Positions 20,771 to 33,271 are shown, counted from the stretch's first letter. The stretch is DNA of 64,000 nt from Rapana venosa (GCA_028751875.1 CM054145.1:51518283-51582282); one strand, 5' to 3'. Numbers and translations: made by a program. Notes: a model not told the origin generated them from the sequence alone.

Positions 20771-22566
20771 AAAATACATTGAGGAGCTGACTCAGGAAGC
20801 AGAGACTGCAGCAGGCCAAAGAAATATGAAGAGACTGTACGAGATCACGAGAACTCTCTCAGGAAAAAACAGCAAACCTAGCTGCCCTGTCAAAGATAAG
20901 AATGGCAATACCATTCCAGATGAGGAGGACCAGAGAGCAAGATGGGCAGAGCACTTCAAAGAAACGCTCAACAGACCTGCACCACCCGTGCCGCCAGACA
21001 TCCCCCCACCTACTGAAATCCTTGGCATCAACACCGGCCCCCCTACCAAGAATGAGATCACCAAAGCCATAAAGTCACTCAAATCAGGCAAAGCAGTAGG
21101 CACAGACGGTATACCACCTGAAGCACTGAAGGCAGACATCCACACTTCCACTGAGATGTTATACCCACTCCTACACAAGATCTGGGAGCAAGAGAGTGTA
21201 CCAGAAGACTGGAAGAAAGGCCATCTCGTAAAGCTACCAAAGAAAGGGGACCTGTCCTCCTGCAACAACTGGAGAGGAATCATGCTACTGTCCATCCCAG
21301 GGAAAGTGCTGACAAAGATCATGCTAGACAGACTGAAGACAGCACTGAACAAGACACTTCGGGATGAACAGGCAGGCTTTAGACAAGACAGATCATGCAC
21401 AGATCAAACGCCACAATGCGCATCATCATTGAGCAGTCCCTGGAATGACAGACCCCCCTATATTCAGTCTTTGTCGACTTCCAGAAGGCATTTGACAGCG
21501 TCGACAGAGATGTCATTTGGAAACTGATGCATCACTATGGCTTTCCACCAAAGTTCATCACCATCATCCAGCAGCTATATGAAGATGCCACCTGTCAAGT
21601 CATCCAAGAAGGGAAACTGACGGAACCCTTCTCTGTACAGACCGGTGTTCGTCAGGGCTGTCTGTTGTCGCCAACCATCTTCCTGTTGGTGGTTGACTGG
21701 TTAATGCGGCAGGTCACAGCAGGCAGGAGAACCGGCATACAGTGGACTCTCATGAAGCAGCTGAAAGACCTGGACTTCGCAGACGACATCAGCTTTCTCT
21801 CCCACAGGCAACAAGACACACACGACAAGCTCTGTCGTGTTGCTAAAGAAGCTGAAAAGACTGGCCTCCAAATCAACATCGGGAAGACGGAGGTCATGAG
21901 GGTGAACAACAAAACACATGACCCAGTGCGACTGCAGCAAGGAACCATCAAGGAAGTCAGCAAGTTTATTTACCTGGGCAGTGTCGTCAGTAAAGATGGG
22001 GGAACAGATGAAGACATCAAGTGCCGAATCAACAAAGCCCGTCACGCCTTCAACACCCTTCGGCCAATTTGGAGGTCAACAGCCCTCTCATTTCAAAACA
22101 AGATTCGGATCTACAACACCAATGTTAAATCGGTCCTACTTTATGGCTCAGAAACCTGGCGGGTAACAAAAACCAACACCCACAAACTCCAGTCTTTTAC
22201 CAACAAATGCCTCAGGAACATCCTCAACATCAGGTGGCCGGAAGTCATATCCAACAAACAACTGTGGGACAGGACCAGACAAACCCCAATCGAGTCCATT
22301 ATTAAACAAAGGAAGTGGGGATGGATCGGCCATTCACTCCGCAAGCCTGCGTCAAGTGTCACCAGGCAGGCCCTTGACTGGAATCCACAAGGGAAGCGGA
22401 AAGTTGGTCGACCAAAACAGACCTGGCGCAGAAGTGTTGACAAAGAAACGAAGGCAGCTGGAATGACATGGGCCGAGCTGAAGAGGATCTCCCAAAACCG
22501 AGTTCGTTGGAGGGGTGTTGTTGCAGCCCTATGTTCCCCAAGGAACCAAGAGGCATAAGTCAAGTC
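20771..22566 (+). mobile_element. RTE-like LINE, 5'-truncated, with probable 13-bp TSD
   Basis: Reverse transcriptase of a non-LTR element. It covers the fingers/palm (GKAVGTDGIPPEALKA, LPKKGDLSSCNNWRGI, DEQAGFR), then after frame breaks near 21,400-21,460 the palm VDFQKAFDSVDRDVIW, GVRQGCLLSP, and the catalytic DFADDIS near 21,773-21,793. The C-terminal part follows (WGWIGHSLRKP, GKRKVGRPKQTWRR) to a TAA at 22,556-22,558. The 3' end 'taagtcaagtc' is a short tandem typical of RTE-type tails. The 13-bp sequence 'actgcttcaaggg' occurs at 20,758-20,770 and 22,567-22,579, consistent with a target-site duplication. The first frame break and an in-frame TGA near 21,446 make it inactive. No endonuclease domain is present. 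Confidence 0.82.
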
Positions 22567-22576
22567 ACTGCTTCAA

Positions 22577-22880
22577 GGGGACGGGATAACTCAGTGGTCA
22601 GAGCACTCGCTTTCCCCAAGCCAATGTTAAGCAGCATTGAGCGTGGTTACCAATTGGATGGATGGCCGTTTGCGCGCCTTGGCTTCAGTACAGTTCCCCA
22701 GTTCACCCAGCTGTAAACTGCGTGCCTGCCTCTTTAGGGTCAGGGTAGGTAAAGCAGCGAGGGAGAGGAGATTGGCGCCGCCCTCAACATGCTGCTGGCC
22801 CCTAGAGAAGTTGAGGTCTCTGACACCTGGCGCCCTTACGACCACATAGGTTGTGGGACACCTTCACCTTTACTTTACCC
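22577..22880 (+). repeat. tRNA-headed SINE (GGGGACGGGATAGCTCAGTGG family)
   Basis: Plus-strand copy starting 'ggggacgggataactcagtgg', directly abutting the 3' flank of the RTE-like insertion, and ending 'gttgtgggacaccttcacctttacttta'. Confidence 0.82.
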
Positions 22881-22904
22881 GCTGTTTCTGGGACATTCCC
22901 TGCA

Positions 22905-23140
22905 TGATGATGACTGTATCCTTTGCTGTGGTGTCCGTGTCAAACAAGAGAGTTGTCCCTGGCAAAATTCTGTAGAAAGAAAAGCCACTCTGATAGGGAA
23001 ACAAAATAATACAGTTGCAGACAGGAAAAGAGAAAATAATAATGGGTGGCGCGGCGCTGCTCTTGTGGCGACACACTCTTCTCCGGGGGAGAGCAGCCCG
23101 AATTTCACGCAGAGACATCTGCCGTGACTTAAAGTGGTAT
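22905..23140 (+). repeat. SINE tail fragment (type 3)
   Basis: Contains the type 3 tail landmarks: 'agttgtccctggcaaaattctgtag', 'ccactctgatagggaaaca', 'gctgctcttgtggcgacac' and 'gccgtgacttaaagtggtat'. The head and the central segment are missing. Confidence 0.7.
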
Positions 23141-23319
23141 GAAATAGGGAGGAAAAAACCCACCCTATATCGTGTCAGATTCGTTTTTGTGGTGCCCGCC
23201 TAGTTGGCCGACAAGCTTTATTGTACAGACGTTGTCGATAGCTGCAACGCCATTAACGTTTTTCAGTTCATTTTCAGTTCAGTTTCCTCTTGCTTTCCAA
23301 GGTACATATGCGACTTTGC

Positions 23320-23351
<32 letters not shown>

Positions 23352-24785
23352 GTTCACCTGCATACCTATAGGGGAAGGTGGGGGGGGGGCATTGTTTCCA
23401 AGCCTTTGGGCCTGGAGGTTCATGGGAAGCTGCCGTTTGATGGACCTTGTGACAATGGCCACTAGAAATGGCTCCGTCATTTTGCGAATATTGTCGTCAG
23501 TGGGAGATAAGCGAGTGGTGTCCTGTGTATGTGTTGTCACAACAGGCGCCACTGAACACCACCGAAGTGATCCAGCTGCAGTGCCGGGCCTTTCTGGTTG
23601 GTGGCATCACGGCAGTTTGAAGTAATGACCCATGCAAATGTGACGTGAGAAACTTGGGTATGGCTAGGTTGGTGAGACCAGAATTGGTGATGAGATACCA
23701 CCCCACCCCCCAAAAAACAAAACAAAAAAAACAATAACCCAACAACCCACCAACAAAAACAACAACAAAAACACACACACAAAACAAAACAAAATAAAAC
23801 AAACCAGATTCGCCACAGAAAATGAGGCAGCTAAAACAAACAAATCAAACCTAAATATAAATAAATACATAAACAAATAAATAATAAGTCAAACAAAACA
23901 AAGATAAAAAAGCAACAAGTTGAAGGGATTGCAGTAAACAATATTTGCAAGGTCGGAAGGAAACCCCCGAAGCTAAACATAGGAAAGGAAATTTCTGAAG
24001 CTAAAGATAGTTATGATTTTATTATTACATCAGCAAAGTAAGTAGTGCTGTTGTCTATTGAGTGTTATCTTTTGTTTTGTTTTCCTACGCTGTCACTTTT
24101 CTGGATTAGTTTTTCTAAATGAAAGGTTTAGAAACTGATTGTCATATTCAAACGACCCAAGATATACGTTAGAATATACTCTAAAGTTTTATAACTGACT
24201 TAACTGCAATGTAGGTCAGATTCACCCTTTGATCTATTAGGATTATATCATGTGGCCATTGACATCTCTGGGTGGAAATGGGTTACAAGTAATCTGTGGG
24301 CGTGATTCTGTGGTCGTCTGCTTCCTACAATTGTTGGTCGCTCCACAATTCTGTTAAGTTCGATGAAGAAAACTGTACACGATGAGCAAGAGAAGGTTTC
24401 ATAGATGAATCGATTTTAGTTTTGATTGAAAAAAAAAAGGATTTTGAGTTTTGCCTTTTGAACACAAACTAAGCAGAATGGCGAATTCGGACAAGCTTCG
24501 AGTGTTAGCGAAAGACAGCGGCAACTGGCAGAATTCGACTACTATCGGCTTGGGTGGCTGAGTCCACTGGCAAATTCTTCCGACCGTAAGTATTTGATCC
24601 TCAGATCTTATCAGCCACATACAATGGCGGGGTAAATCTAGGCCTGCTGTACATTACTCTCTTTAGGCTTGTATGACACGTAGACTGTATTCCCCAATGT
24701 GATAATTATAAGTAATTACAGACTCCATGAAGTAGTTAGGCTTTTAGTCTCATTTCTCTCACTCATGGTCGTGTGCACGAACGCG

Positions 24786-24816
<31 letters not shown>

Positions 24817-25622
24817 GTACACACACGTTTTGATGGCATCCTCTCCATCAGCAATATTTAGCAGTCTGTCACTTATGTACGACTTTTTTAGATCGCTTAT
24901 GCATAGTCCAGTTGGTTTGTTATTATGATTGCTTTGGACTTAAAAGACGCTCTAGTCCAGAAATTATTTTTCGAGCTTGTTAGATTAAAAAAAAAAAATC
25001 ATTATTCACAGTTGTTGCATTCCTATTGTTTATTTTGTTTGTGTCATAGGAGGGGGCTAGAGATATTGTGGTTGTAATTGGGTTTTTGGCTGTTGTTGGG
25101 TGTTTCTGGCTCTTGTTTTAAGGGTTGAGCTTCTTTCTTCCAGGGGTGGGGTGGGTGGGGGGGGGGGGGGGGGGGGGGTGTTGCTTCTTGGGTTTCTTTT
25201 GAGGACAGGGGAGGGGGTTACACACATTAAGATAGGTTTGGGTTTTTTCACGTGAAATTCAGTAGTTGAAATTTTATTTACATTTTTCATTGGAATTACT
25301 GATCTTGTTAGAAATTGTTAGAATTGCATTTTCCTGTTGTTTATTGTAGTTCATTAGGTTAGTAATGTAACGGTGCTTGTTTTTGTTTTTTTCTATAATT
25401 TTGGTTGTTGTTTTTCTATATTTTTTTATTTTTAAATTTTGTTTATCATTTCGCATGCATTGATCCCCTGAAATTCCTTCTCCTGTACAGTACCAACTAC
25501 ACCCTCCTCCCTTGACACTCATACACCCTCCTCCCCCTGCTGCCCCCCCTCTCTCCCCCCGCCCCGTCTAATATCACAACTGTGAAAAGACGTTAAATGA
25601 ATTTGAACGTACACACACACAA

Positions 25623-25682
<60 letters not shown>

Positions 25683-25859
25683 CGGGCATGCATATATCCA
25701 TGTACACACCCACGTTCTAACCAACCGTCGGCAAAATTATCAATCTTAAGCATTTAGATCAAGGAGAAAAACATAAAACTAGTAGCATGACTGAGCTCGT
25801 CATAACACTAGCAATAAGATGCGCGCGCGTGTGTGTGGCTTTTATGTGTGTGTGTGTGT

Positions 25860-25910
<51 letters not shown>

Positions 25911-26090
25911 AGTTACATACGATTGAACTATAATGTGCTGTTGGCTAAAAATGTAATCATGACTAGACAAGATCACCGATAAGATCTGTGATTTTATTGG
26001 CAGGAGGCCAAAAAACGTAATGCAGTTTGTGGAATCCTAGCTCCTTTCATTTCTGAGAAATCTCTCTCTCTGTCATTTCTTTACACTTCT
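23141..26090. other. Long spacer, no gene recognised
   Basis: About 3 kb without a supportable gene. Repeats inside: (GT)n 23,321-23,348; A-rich/CAAAA tract 23,705-23,905; (CA)n 24,790-24,833; G-run 25,157-25,179; (CA)n 25,611-25,681; (GT)n 25,830-25,908. One TGTTT/TTTTT-rich stretch covers 25,375-25,445. Open frames here are short and low-complexity. Confidence 0.5.
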
Positions 26091-26149
26091 GAAAAACTTT
26101 GTTAAGCTGAGTAACTGCTTTTTTTACCTTAGTAACCAAATGTGATGTA

Positions 26150-26909
26150 TCTCTCTTTGCGCTATTCATAGATGTAAAATTAAATCTAAATAGCAAAGTA
26201 CATGTAATCGCTTGTAAAAGATTTTTAGGTGTGCCTGTCAAGACACCAAATAAAATGGTGTATGGAGATCTGGGCAGGTACCCATTGTATGTAAACACGT
26301 ATGTTGTATGCGCAAGATTTTGGTTTAAATTATTACATATGGATTCTGAAAGATTGCCACATAAAGCTTATTGTATGTTGTTAGAATTAGATAAAAAAGG
26401 CAAACATTGCTTGGTCTCTAAAATCAGGGAAATATTCTGTATAACTGGGTTTAATATCGTTTGGTTAAACCAAGGAGTAGGAGACATAAAAATGTTCTTA
26501 CGTGCCTGTAAACAAAGACTTGTAGATTGGTTTACCCAGGAATGGACTGGCACCAGCAGAGATCGCAGTAGATATGATAGTTACAGAAACTTTAAGATTA
26601 TTTTTGAAAGAGAGAAGTATATTAGTGAAATGGATACATATTGTTTCGCGTTGCAGTTACTCAAGTACGATTGAATGCGCTACCACTAAACAATAATACA
26701 CATCGCTATAATAGTTCAAATGAAGATAAGCAGTGCCCTGTTTGTAAAGACCAAATAGAGAATGAAGAGCACTTTTTATTTAATTGCCCTGTCTATGAAG
26801 ATTTCAGACATAAGTTTCTTAAAGATGCGAAGAGACTTCCTTTGCACGTGCTACTCAAAGCTACAATATCTACTGATAGACATAATTTATCACGATATAT
26901 TTTTCATAA
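26150..26909 (+). mobile_element. LINE A, C-terminal fragment (first copy)
   Basis: The plus strand encodes the region after the reverse transcriptase: KTPNKMVYGDLGRYPLYVN.., IVWLNQGVGD, and after a frameshift near 26,650 a Cys/His cluster CPVCKDQIENEEHFLFNCP (about 26,736-26,792). It is clearly related to the copy at 33,800-34,858. The sequence stops at 26,909 where a minus-strand LINE tail begins, so it is broken or interrupted by that insertion. Confidence 0.72.
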
Positions 26910-27050
26910 TAATAATAATATATATGGAATTTATATAGCGCCGAATCTTGTAAAACAAACAAATCGAAGCGCTTGCACTCAAATCATTTACGCGCATGCA
27001 ACTTTCCTCAAATATAATAAAGAACATATTTCAAATTTATGCACGTGTAT

Positions 27051-27091
<41 letters not shown>

Positions 27092-27111
27092 ACGGCACGC
27101 ACGCACGCATG

Positions 27112-27163
<52 letters not shown>

Positions 27164-29992
27164 GCGAATACACTTAGGTGATGAAGGATGCTGTTGAAAA
27201 GTAGAGACGGATATGAGGGGAAAGTGTCAGGTAGGAAATAAGTGTGTTTTGAGGCTGGATTTGAAGGTATCAAGTGAAGGGTTTTGGCGAAGTGAAAGAG
27301 GGAGGTCATTCCACGTGGACGGACCAGAAACAGAAAAAGATCGACAGCCAACAGTGTTTTGTTTGAATCTGGGTGTTCGAAAGCACAAAGTATCTGCGGC
27401 TGAACGAAGGGAACGGGATGGAGTGTACAGGTGAAGACAGTTACAAAGATAAGATGGTGCAGATTTGTGGAGACATTTGAAACAGAGGGTAATGATCTTA
27501 TACTTCAGTCTTTGTGAGACTGGCAGCCAGTGAAGAGATCGCAGAAGAGGAGTGATGTGTTCGGGATTTTTCTTTCTTAGGACCAGTCGAGCTGCAGAAT
27601 TTTGTATGCGTTGAAGAGAGTGGATGGATAATGCTGGTAGGCCAGCCAAAAGAGAATTACAGTAGTCTAAACGTGAAAGAATGAGAGATGTGACGAGCTT
27701 GGAAGTTGCATCAGTGGACAGATACTTGCGAATCGCGCTTATGCGCCGTCGTTGATAGTAGCAAGACTGGCAGGTCTGGGTGATGAATTTTTTCATAGAG
27801 AGTGTGTTGTCAAGAACTACACCTAGATACTTCACAGAGTTGGACAAAGGAACTGACGCACTGCCGAATTCTATTGATGTTGTGATGGAGGAAAGATTAT
27901 GTTGGGTCCCTATGAGCATGGGTTCGGTTTTATCGGCATTAAGTTGTAACTTGTTCTGAGTCATCCAGTTTTGAATGTCTTGAAGGCAGTAGGACATATT
28001 TGTCAGGAGGGAAGGCAAGTTTTCAATAGTATCACTGCACTGAAGCTGAGTGTCATCGGCATAGAAATGATGATCAATATGGTGGTTGTTTATTATATGT
28101 GAGAGTGGAGCAGTGTAGAGAGTAAAGAGAACGGGGCCCAGGACTGATCCCTGTGGGACTCCACATTCCATTTTGACAGATTTTGATTGAATTTTGTTTA
28201 CAATAACTTTATGGAATCTGTCTGTGAGGTATGAAGTAAACCAGGTGAGGGCTGTGCCATTAATACCAAACGTAATTTGGAGGCGAGAAAGAAGAATTGA
28301 GTGAGCTATAGTGTCGAAGGCTGCAGATAAGTCAAGAAGAGTGAGGAGGGAGATTTTTCCTGCATCAGAAGCAAATAGAAGTGTATCTAAAGTGTGGACT
28401 AGGGTGGTTTCGGTGCTGTGGTTGGGGCGATAGGCAGATTGAAAAGGGGAAGGAGATCATTGGAATGAAGGTGACTGTTGAGCTGTTTGAGAACAACTTT
28501 TTTCTAGTACTTTAGAGACAAAGGGTAAGTTTGAGACAGGTCTATAATTCTTCAGAATGTTGGGATCGAGGTCGTGCTTTTTCAGTAGAGGTGTGACTAT
28601 TGCGGTTTTAAGAGCTTGTGGAAAATGTCCTGACAGAAGAGATGAGTTTACTATTTTAGTGATAATAGGTACAAGTTGTGGAAGGCATTGTGAGAAAACA
28701 GGAGCAGGTATGGGATCGAGGTCGCATGATTTTATAGTAATTTCCTTCAGAATTGTCATGATTTCTTTTTCACTTGTGGAACAGAAGGAAAAGATAGGAG
28801 TGCCAGTGAACTGGGGATCAGGAGGTGCAGGCTGGAAATGAGTCTGATCCAGTCTGGAGCGTATGTTGTGGACTTTGTCTGAAAAGAAGGCAGAAAAGAT
28901 GGAAGTTCAAACAGGCTGTGGGTGGTAGGCAGCGGAGTTGTTTTTGCAGACCCAAGGAGATTTGAGGTGAGGGAAAAAAGAGATTTTATGGATGTAGCGC
29001 AGAGAACTTGGGAAAAGTAGTATTCTGTCTTTGCTGAATGGATTAAGAGTTTGACTTTGTTTATTTGTTTTCGGAAAAGCTGTTTGTTGATTTCGGTTTT
29101 TGATTTCCGCCACTGCCGTTCTAGTTGCCGGCGTTTGCGCTTCGCTATCAGGATGTCTTGGGTATACCATGGCGCACAGCGTCTGTCAGGTAGGAGATGG
29201 TCAGTAGGAGGTGCATGCTCATCAAGCAATTGGCGGAGAAAAGTGTTATAGTATTCAGAGAGGTCAGTGTGGTCAGAGGTTTGTGAAAAACGTTCGGAAG
29301 CTTGTGAAGAGAAAGTATGAATGTCTAAGGCCTTAAGATTGCGACGAGTAACATATTTCTTCTTTCTGACAGGTTTTGTGATGTTGAGGTGGAAAAGAAT
29401 GGCGGAATGATCAGAATGCAGTTCGTCAGTGACAGAAACAGATGTAACAAGATTAAATGAAGCATTAGTAATCAGCCAGTCTAAAATATGGCCAGATCTG
29501 TGCGTTGCTTCGTTTACCAGTTGGGAGAGAGAATGGTTGGACAGAGAAAGAGAAAGACGTTTGACATCTTGAGAAGACTGGTTGTCGAAATGGAAGTTAA
29601 AGTCACCGAGAATTATAAGTTTAGTAGGAGAGAGGCTGTAGTGGTCGAGGAGTGATGGAATTCTTGATGAAAAACAGATGTCAGGTTGTTCTTACGGCTA
29701 GGAGGTGGGCGGTAAAGGCAACAGAACGTAATAGAGTGGCCAGGTAAGTTGAGGTTGATTTCGCAAACTTCAAAAGAGTCGTGTGGGAATGGAAGGTTGT
29801 GGCTGAAAGAAAGAGCTGGTTCCAATGTGTTTTTGAAAATTATGGCAATCCCACCTCCTCGAGAGAGTCTGGGAAAAGAAATAGTTTTATATCCTGGAGG
29901 AGTCAGCTGTTTTATTTTGGGCTCATGGTCCATGTGGTTTAAGCCAAGTTTCAGTGAGGAAGGTTAGGTCAATGCAACCAACAGAAGAAGTA
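26910..29992 (-). mobile_element. LINE B (endonuclease + reverse transcriptase), frameshifted
   Basis: A minus-strand non-LTR retrotransposon of L2/CR1-like type. From its 5' side it carries endonuclease pieces near 29,970 (LTFLTETWLKP) and 29,613-29,933 (PPGYKTISFPRLSRGGGIA), a linker at 28,756-29,229, RT fingers at 28,457-28,759 (LLKKHDLDPNILKNYRPVSN), then RT palm and thumb at 27,227-28,171 with GVPQGSVLGP and the catalytic FYADDTQLQ near 28,040-28,075. The C-terminal end FKSSLKTHLF is followed by a 3' UTR with an internal (CA/GT)n block (27,055-27,165). The terminus reads, on the minus strand, 'gcgctatataaattccat' plus (ATT)n. Frameshifts between the endonuclease pieces and between RT parts make it inactive. 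The 5' end is truncated within the endonuclease. Confidence 0.85.
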
Positions 29993-30210
29993 AGATAACT
30001 TTATAGAAATGGATCCTTATATTGATGAATACTACATTCAAAACATTGTCGATTATGACGAACGTGAATTGATTTGTGATGAATATTCAGGAAAAAGGTG
30101 ATGTAATTTCTTTATTATTGCTGATATATAATAATAATAATAATATATGGAACTTATATAGCGCTGAATCTTGTAAAACAAACAAATCGAAGCGCTATAT
30201 CATTTCATAT
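29993..30210 (-). repeat. Spacer plus ultra-short LINE B tail
   Basis: 29,993-30,125 is AT-rich and unassigned. It may be the far flank of the LINE A copy that LINE B interrupts, but I could not show this. 30,127-30,203 has (ATA)n followed by 'tggaacttatatagcgctgaatcttgtaaaa', the LINE B 3' terminus on the minus strand. Confidence 0.6.
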
Positions 30211-30283
30211 TTATATACATTGATAGTAATGTGTTTATAACACTCATGTTATATGTCCACTCCATACGCCCATCATTCCTTTG

Positions 30284-30319
30284 TATTGTGGCCTAAGGCC
30301 GATGTACAGTAAAAGTCTG

Positions 30320-30369
<50 letters not shown>

Positions 30370-30513
30370 ATTATTAACCAGTCTCTCTTTTTTTTTCCTT
30401 TTCTTTTTCTGTCCTTCTTTTGTTTTGTTTTTGTTTTGTCGAGGGCTGGATGAAAAAAGCCTTTGTACATACTTACTCACTCACCTTCCTGATATAAAAT
30501 TTCGATTCGTTTC

Positions 30514-30549
<36 letters not shown>

Positions 30550-30580
30550 CTCTCTCTCCTCTCTCTCCTCTCTCTCTCTC

Positions 30581-30628
<48 letters not shown>

Positions 30629-30655
30629 CTTCTCTCCTCTCTCTCTCTGCTGCCT
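30284..30655. repeat. (CT)n microsatellites attached to retroposon tails
   Basis: 'tattgtggcctaaggccgatgtacagtaaaa' leads into (CT)n at 30,322-30,366. The same phrase leads into (CT)n at 59,566-59,660, so it is a repeated 3' end. A second (CT)n runs 30,518-30,650. Confidence 0.75.
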
Positions 30656-30929
30656 GCCTGCCTGCCTGCCTGCGTCCTTTACCGGGAAGGGATACGTAGT
30701 GCCTGGTTCTTTCACCTGAGCTTATTACTCTGCAGGAGGTCTTCCCCTCGGCCTCAGCTGACATGTGTTAACTTCAGAGCAGTTCATTAAAAAAAAAATT
30801 TTTTTTAATACAGGATACATGCTGGGTATGTTCGTAACCCATCGAACCCTGACATGATTGATGTAGGGGATCTTTGACAGGCATACATCTTCTGCACGTG
30901 CATATACTCGAAGGGACTATAGGCACTGG
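30656..30929. other. Spacer
   Basis: (CTGC)n at 30,650-30,672 and an A/T run at 30,788-30,808. No other landmark is seen. Confidence 0.4.
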
Positions 30930-31335
30930 GTGAATCGGTGGTCTAGAGGTAACGTGCCTGCCTAGAAAGCCAAAAGTCCGGGTCGGAAGTTTGCGGTGGC
31001 TCGATCCCCGTTTGGGCCAGAAACTCTTCCCCCATCCATTAGACCATGAGTGGTGGTCTGGGTGCTAGTCTTTGGGATGAGACGATAAACTGAGGTCCCC
31101 TGTGTTACACATACTTATTAGCGCACGGAAAAGAACCCACGGCAACAAGAAAGTTGTCCCAGGAAAAAAATTCTGTAGAAAAAAGCCACTCTGATAGGGT
31201 AAACAAATACAGTTGCAGACAGGACGAAGATTTAAAAAAAACAATACGGGTGACGCTGCTCTTGTGGCGACGCGCTCTCCCCGGGGCGAGCAGCCCGAAT
31301 TTCCCGCAGAGAAATCTGCCGTGACTTAAAGTAGT
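30930..31335 (+). repeat. tRNA-headed SINE (type 3), near full length
   Basis: The head is 'ggtgaatcggtggtctagagg' with a B-box-like 'ggctcgatccccgt'. Next come 'ttagaccatgagtggtggtctggg', the central segment 'gagacgataaactgaggtcc', 'cgtgggttctttt' in reverse sense, and the conserved tail 'gctgctcttgtggcgacgcgctctcc' to 'gtgacttaaagtagtata'. It lies about 0.7 kb upstream of the CARD exon. Confidence 0.8.
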
Positions 31336-31555
31336 ATAAATAAAATACACACACACACACAACACACACATACACACACACAAACGCGATGGAAAAAAGC
31401 AAATGCAATGCTTATTAAAGGGTGGCGCTGCTCTTGTGGCGACGCGCTCATCCCGGGGAGAGCAGCCCGAATTTCACGTGGAGAAATCTCGTGACTTAAA
31501 GTGGTATTAAAAAAAAAATTCAATGTACCATCTGGAAATAAATTTTTTATTTGAC

Positions 31556-31640
<85 letters not shown>

Positions 31641-31919
31641 CCGTGGAGCAGTCGAGGTGTTTATATGGGTGTTATGGCCTGCAAAAGTGAATAAATATAA
31701 TTGATTGATTGATTCACCACACACACACACACATCACACACACCTACACACACACACACTACACACCCTACACACACACACCTACCAACACCCCTACACC
31801 TACAACACACACCTACACACACACACACACACACAAAAACCTACCCCCACCCACACACACACCTACACACCCCTACACACACACCCACACACACCACACA
31901 CACACACATAAACCCACAC

Positions 31920-31958
<39 letters not shown>

Positions 31959-32029
31959 ACACACACACACTTTCAAACTCTCACTGGACAAGAAAAGGCC
32001 TTACCCATGACTGAACCTCTGTCCTGCAG
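31336..32029. repeat. Partial SINE and long (CA)n arrays
   Basis: A second type 3 tail lies at 31,415-31,515. (CA)n covers 31,558-31,639. 31,645-31,715 ends 'gaataaatataattgattgattgatt', a retroposon-like 3' end. Imperfect CA/CACCTA repeats cover 31,718-31,972. Positions 31,980-32,029 form the tract before the acceptor CTGCAG. Confidence 0.7.
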
Positions 32030-32367
32030 AGGTTTGAAATCTGCCCCTTGGTCAGCCTCAAGCATGAAGAAGGAGTACACAGCCAGGCTGCAGGCCAAAC
32101 ACTCCTACCTCGTGGATAATTTGGAACCCCACCCCCTCTTTGACCTGTGTTTTCAAAACCACGGCATCACTTCCCTCGATTTGGAGCGCATCCGAGCAGA
32201 GACGGGTCGATTTCGTCAGGTCAAACTCTTTCTGGAAATCCTGGAGAGCAAAACGGAAGATTCCAGCTACGAGGTTTTCAGAAATGCTCTTGGAGACTCG
32301 AAGGTGAAACAAGGATTTATCGCGGAAGCTTTGGATGAAGCGGCTTTGCCTGATGAGGTTCAAGAAG
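32030..32367 (+). CDS. CARD-encoding exon, probable first coding exon of SAMD9-like gene 2
   Basis: The exon follows the acceptor CCTGCAG (to 32,029) and ends at the donor AAG|GTAATG (32,368), phase 1. The likely start is the ATG at 32,064 (A at -3). An in-frame open stretch upstream means an earlier coding exon is possible. The roughly 101 residues have the six-helix pattern and signature of a CARD: RLQAKHSYLVDNLEPHPLFD, then LDLERIRAETGRFRQVKLFL, then YEVFRNALGD. CARDs are death-fold domains that form homotypic filaments with adaptors and caspases. Published surveys of the SAMD9 family note that some invertebrate members carry death-superfamily domains. The phase fits both the next candidate exon (33,272) and the SAM exon (39,186). 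It has higher GC than exon 39,186-43,963, so it could instead belong to another, lost gene. Confidence 0.8.
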
Positions 32368-32490
32368 GTAATGATTTATATGTTGGTTTGTTTGTTGGTT
32401 GGTTGGTTGGTTGGTTGGTTTTTTAAAATTTCTTTCTGTTTTGTTTAGTTGGCTGGTTGGCTATTTGGGGCGTTTATAGATGTCGATAAA

Positions 32491-32541
<51 letters not shown>

Positions 32542-32979
32542 TGTGGTGTGTGGTCTCATGTAGGAATATTATTCAGATAGATGTGGTAGTGTCTTATAGC
32601 ATAATTGTGTGGTGTACGTATGAGTGTACGCGCGCAGAAACATGAAGGATAGCCCGGTAGTTACACTGATGAGCATTGCGCTCGTGATCTGCTGACCCGG
32701 GTTGAAATCTCCTTCAAGAGGATTTTTTTTCATCTGGAGTTGACATCAGCGCCGACTCCACTCCCCCTAAAAGTCCTTCGGGTGACATTATAAAGCGAGG
32801 TCCCGTGTGCAGAACATCTTGCGCACACGTTAAAACCCATTCTGCTTTTCGGAAGAGTAGGTCATTGAGTGCCGGTGGGAACGGATGACAGAATTTACAC
32901 AACCGCATACACACGAGGACTGAATGCAAAAAAGCACGTAAGTGCTTATTCCATTATCCTCGAAATAAAAGACTAAAAT

Positions 32980-33035
<56 letters not shown>

Positions 33036-33128
33036 CAACCTAGATAACAACGTAAAATCAAAACACACACACACACGTGCTAAGCACGCAGAACAAGACT
33101 AAAATCAAGACACACACACCACCACCAC

Positions 33129-33162
<34 letters not shown>

Positions 33163-33164
33163 AT

Positions 33165-33229
<65 letters not shown>

Positions 33230-33271
33230 GCGCGCGTGGGCACGCGCATTATTTTGCGCCGCACCTACCAG
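32368..33271 (+). other. Intron between the CARD exon and the winged-helix-like exon
   Basis: A 904-bp intron, GTAATG to CCTACCAG. It contains (GGTT)n 32,392-32,420, (GA)n 32,490-32,539, a SINE at 32,649-32,975, (CA)n 32,980-33,031, (CA)n 33,121-33,157 and (AT)n 33,169-33,228. The acceptor lies just after a GC-rich stretch and has only a weak pyrimidine tract, which lowers certainty. Confidence 0.55.
32649..32975 (+). repeat. tRNA-headed SINE (tail type 1), intronic
   Basis: Head 'ggatagcccggtagttacac', B-box-like 'cgggttgaaatct', central segment 'cattataaagcgaggtcccgtgtgc', then 'cttttcggaagagtaggtcattgagtgcc'. The tail is a hairpin ('aaaagcacgtaagtgctt') ending 'ttatcctcgaaataaaagactaaaata' plus (CA)n. 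Confidence 0.82.
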
